Part shown: piece after piece, positions 6,204 to 8,170 of the stretch
How positions within the stretch are numbered: the first letter of the stretch is position 1
How the letters are laid out: every line of letters begins with the position of its first letter
From: Thermoplasmata archaeon
Lineage (GTDB): Archaea > Thermoplasmatota > E2 > DHVEG-1 > B18-G2
Assembly: GCA_021163455.1 (NCBI GenBank)
Contig: JAGGWT010000081.1
Span: 1 to 8,170, forward strand
DNA length: 8,170 bases
Reading direction: 5' to 3'
Program-made: the position numbers and the translations under genes
The notes under the pieces: model-generated
What the model saw: the letters and a program-made list of their open reading frames with translations, nothing else
The model's database searches: none
What the model was told of the DNA's origin: nothing

Positions 6204-7734
6204 TTATCCATTGATTTCCACCCTGTAAGTTCCTGAATCTGCTCCGTACGTATAGATGAACATATTATCCGAATCTTTTATAAAATCACTGATGGTCAGT
6301 TTGAGAGTTGTTATGCCGTCGCTTGTGGTAATGATTGTTGTTCCAATCTCAGATGGTGCAATCACACGATAAGCAATTGCGCTCTCCCACGTTGGATAGT
6401 AGCAATTGTAAGTGAGATTACTATCGTCGGCACTCTGGTTGTTATTGCTTTCGTTTACGAAATGTATAGTGAGATGATATCTTATTGGGTCATCTCTGAG
6501 ATGGTTGTATATCGTATGCAGATTGACTCGTATCTTGCCATGGAAAAGGATGTGAGCGATAGAAGCACTAGGATCATTTATTATATCACCTGGGATATCC
6601 ACCCGGATTGAGTCGCTACCAGAAATTGGAATGGCTCTGTTGAATCTAGGTAGATACAGCCATACGCTGCTCCCCCCTCCTGTCAATACTTCCTGTTCTT
6701 CCATATTCCATTTCACCAAAACTGGCAATGGTATATCACCGATGTTGGGATCATAAAAGATTGTGGGTACCACCTTTGCGGGTCCATAGAAGAAACCCTT
6801 TTCCTTCTCATTGATACTTGCATCCCATTCTTTATGAGTGTGTAGCACTATACTATCTGGATCGACATATGCCACTGGATGTCCGGCCATTAAGTTATGC
6901 AGGTCATCTATCACAGTAAAGTTTGCTAGATACCATGTTGACCTCTCTATAGTTACATTATTCTCCTGATCGTCATCGTTCATGGATGCGAAATTAATAT
7001 CCACAAAGAATGAAAGTGTCTGTTCCTTTGACCATTTCTCCTGTACTTCTGATGGTTGAGACTCGAGGCCAGGCATGTCTTTCCACATGGATGGTGCATA
7101 CTCGTCTATCTGATTGAGATACCACAAGAAATCCGTATTTGTATTTTCATCTTCCTCAACGGCAACTATGGCTCTGTCTTCAATCATGTACGTTAGATTC
7201 TTAGAGGGGCTCAAGTTGAATTTCACCTTACTGTAGATAACTGCTTTCAGATGACATACCAGTGTAACGTTTTCTCCCGTAAAGTTAACTTCACTCAGAG
7301 GAATACTCAAGTTTCCGTGTACATTGTAGCTTTTATTTGCCGCACACTCAATTGATTTTTCTACACCACCAACAAAAGTGCTGAAGCTTGATTTCACTAC
7401 ATAAACTTCCATCCACATGAGAAGATTGAACTTTGGATGTTCGTCACTGATTTGTATCGAATAGTTTGCAACGATGTAGTTATCCGGACTGTATACAATC
7501 CAATCGTTCTGTGCTTTTACATGTCCCTTTACCATCTTTGCAACATCATAGCCAGAGGAGTTTGCAGTATCCAGGGTTATGTTCATTTCTTCCAGCCAGA
7601 ATTCACCAAACGAATGCGTTGCCATAGTGTGGTCTGGCTGGATAACCTCTCGTTGGTACCGTTGAGAATAGAGCGGGTATGGTTGCACCTATCAGTAGCG
7701 CCACCACCACAAAAGCAAACCCACTCCGGCTCAT
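6204..7734 (-). CDS. Gene A: large secreted, sequon-rich protein of unknown family, with an apparent frameshift after the signal peptide
   Basis: The best-supported start is the ATG at 7734: GGTGAT lies six bases upstream and a TATA box a further 27 bp or so up. It begins MSRSGFAFVVVALLIGATIPALF, an export signal or membrane anchor, but that frame closes with TGA at 7603-7605. The body is open one base out of phase, from at least the GTG at 7688 to the TAA at 6204. A single +1 shift, or one surplus base, between 7688 and 7603 would join them into a protein of about 510 residues. The body holds 14 Asn-X-Ser/Thr sequons (such as NIT, NSS, NYS and NKS), acidic residues and alternating strand-like segments, with no recognised domain. 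Exported, N-glycosylated surface protein is the inference. It is the first gene of the A-B unit. Alternative starts at GTG 7688 or ATG 7625 would leave it without a signal peptide. Either the sequence has an error, the gene is damaged, or a shift occurs in translation. Confidence 0.65.
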
Positions 7735-7740
7735 TTTTGT

Positions 7741-7746
7741 ATCACC
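7741..7746 (-). promoter_or_regulatory. Shine-Dalgarno sequence deciding the gene A start
   Basis: On the minus strand GGTGAT lies six bases before the ATG at 7734. It matches the archaeal 16S 3' end perfectly. It supports the signal-peptide frame as the true start, not the GTG at 7688 or ATG at 7625 in the body frame. Confidence 0.65.
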
Positions 7747-7772
7747 GAACAGATATGAATAGATTCGTGGCT

Positions 7773-7781
7773 TATATATAT
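7773..7781 (-). promoter_or_regulatory. TATA box of gene A and the A-B unit
   Basis: The minus strand reads GATATATATAAG, a strong archaeal TATA element. It predicts a start site near 7750-7753, just upstream of the GGTGAT SD and the ATG at 7734. The apparent in-frame ATG at 7788 lies upstream of the predicted start site and is not a credible translation start. Confidence 0.65.
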
Positions 7782-7788
7782 CGGTCAA

Positions 7789-8041
7789 TTCACATCTTAA
7801 CTAAATTATTGAAGCCTATTGAGACCTCACCATGTTAGCATTGTACAGTACAGCTTCCTTAAACGAACCATCATTTGGTGAGGAACACGAGTATTTAGAG
7901 AAAACCATCTGTGTTTAACAGGATTCTTCACCAATCTCTTTAAAAGGGAGATCAAAAGCGAAATAATTTCAGGAGGGCCTGTTACAACCTTCTGTGGAAA
8001 GTATCCTGTAATTTTGGATAACAGCACAGATAACGAGCAAA
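7789..8041. other. Intergenic stretch between gene A and porG, no gene assigned
   Basis: This spacer lies between divergent promoters. No RNA gene or long repeat was recognised. It contains a second TATA-like CTTTAAAAG around 7938-7946 on the plus strand and an AGGAGGG at about 7972-7978 with no suitable start codon after it. A plus-strand frame stays open from about 7882 into porG, without an ATG before that gene. A 66-codon minus-strand frame (7827-8027) begins only at a GTG and lacks an SD. Neither is supported as a gene. Confidence 0.4.
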
Positions 8042-8051
8042 CATTTATTTA
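8042..8051 (+). promoter_or_regulatory. Possible TATA element for porG
   Basis: CATTTATTTA lies about 40-50 bases before the ATG at 8091. It predicts a start site near 8070-8075, which would place the AGGAG SD (8078-8082) in a short leader. The TATA match is moderate. Confidence 0.4.
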
Positions 8052-8090
8052 CCAATTCCATATACCTCTTTGTTCGCAGGAGTTGTTACC

Positions 8091-8170
8091 ATGTATGAAG
8101 TTAGATTCCATGGGAGAGGTGGTCAGGGAGCTGTTACAGCAGCAAATATCCTAGCGATCGCAGCTTTTAA
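8091..8170 (+). CDS. porG: Pyruvate/2-oxoacid:ferredoxin oxidoreductase gamma subunit, N-terminal fragment
   Basis: The 26 codons visible begin MYEVRFHGRGGQGAVTAANI, the highly conserved N-terminus of the gamma subunit of pyruvate:ferredoxin oxidoreductase and related 2-oxoacid oxidoreductases. The RFHGRGGQG stretch is the family hallmark. The enzyme oxidises pyruvate with coenzyme A to acetyl-CoA and CO2, or runs in reverse, passing electrons to ferredoxin in the cytoplasm. An AGGAG at 8078-8082 lies eight bases before the ATG. The gene continues past the right edge. In archaea it is usually followed by porD, porA and porB, which cannot be seen here. A 2-ketoisovalerate or 2-oxoglutarate specificity cannot be excluded from this fragment. 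Confidence 0.88.
   Translation, partial: MYEVRFHGRGGQGAVTAANILAIAAF

Noticed and set aside
2455..7734. CRISPR array or phage defence island
   Set aside because: The repeated DNA in this block comes from protein repeats of variable spacing; no short regular repeat-spacer pattern, nuclease or restriction gene is seen.
7735..7788. Upstream ATG at 7788 extending the signal-peptide frame of gene A
   Set aside because: It lies upstream of the predicted transcription start and just before the TATA box; the ATG at 7734 has the SD.
7827..8027. 66-codon minus-strand ORF
   Set aside because: It starts only at a GTG, has no SD or TATA element and no recognisable similarity, and no gene continues from it.

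Overview
The window looks like a piece of an anaerobic archaeal chromosome, probably euryarchaeal. The evidence is the start of a pyruvate/2-oxoacid:ferredoxin oxidoreductase gamma subunit, a [NiFe]-sulfhydrogenase-type beta subunit, a DUF1614 membrane protein, TATA-box promoters, Shine-Dalgarno (SD) motifs of the GGTGAT/GAGG type, and a tRNA without an encoded CCA. The exact lineage cannot be fixed from the sequence.

Layout. Positions 1-558 (-) hold the N-terminal half of a sulfhydrogenase beta-subunit (HydB-like) protein that runs off the left edge. It is divergent from a BASS/SBF-type transporter (684-1601, +). Then come tRNA-Gly(CCC) (1639-1709, +) and a DUF1614 membrane protein (1737-2441, +). 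This last gene converges, with a 13-bp gap, on a block of secreted-protein genes on the minus strand (7734 down to 2455). The right end holds a roughly 300-bp intergenic stretch and the first 26 codons of porG (8091 onward, +).

The minus-strand block is the unusual part. In transcription order it contains: gene A, a large secreted protein rich in N-glycosylation sequons, whose signal peptide lies in a different frame from its body (apparent frameshift); gene B, a secreted seven-bladed propeller with TxDGGY repeats; a decayed 567-bp IS240/IS6-like insertion sequence with recognisable terminal inverted repeats; a remnant of about 30 codons matching the C-terminus of gene A (A'); and gene C, a second propeller paralogous to B. 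The simplest reading is an ancestral tandem duplication of a two-gene cell-surface module (A plus propeller). The second A was then destroyed by the IS and an adjacent deletion, and the IS end now supplies the last codons and stop of gene B.

No catalytic function can be assigned to A, B or C. They look like exported, glycosylated envelope proteins. The flanking genes (hydrogenase subunit, transporter, ferredoxin oxidoreductase) are ordinary anaerobic metabolism genes and show no evident functional link to the module.
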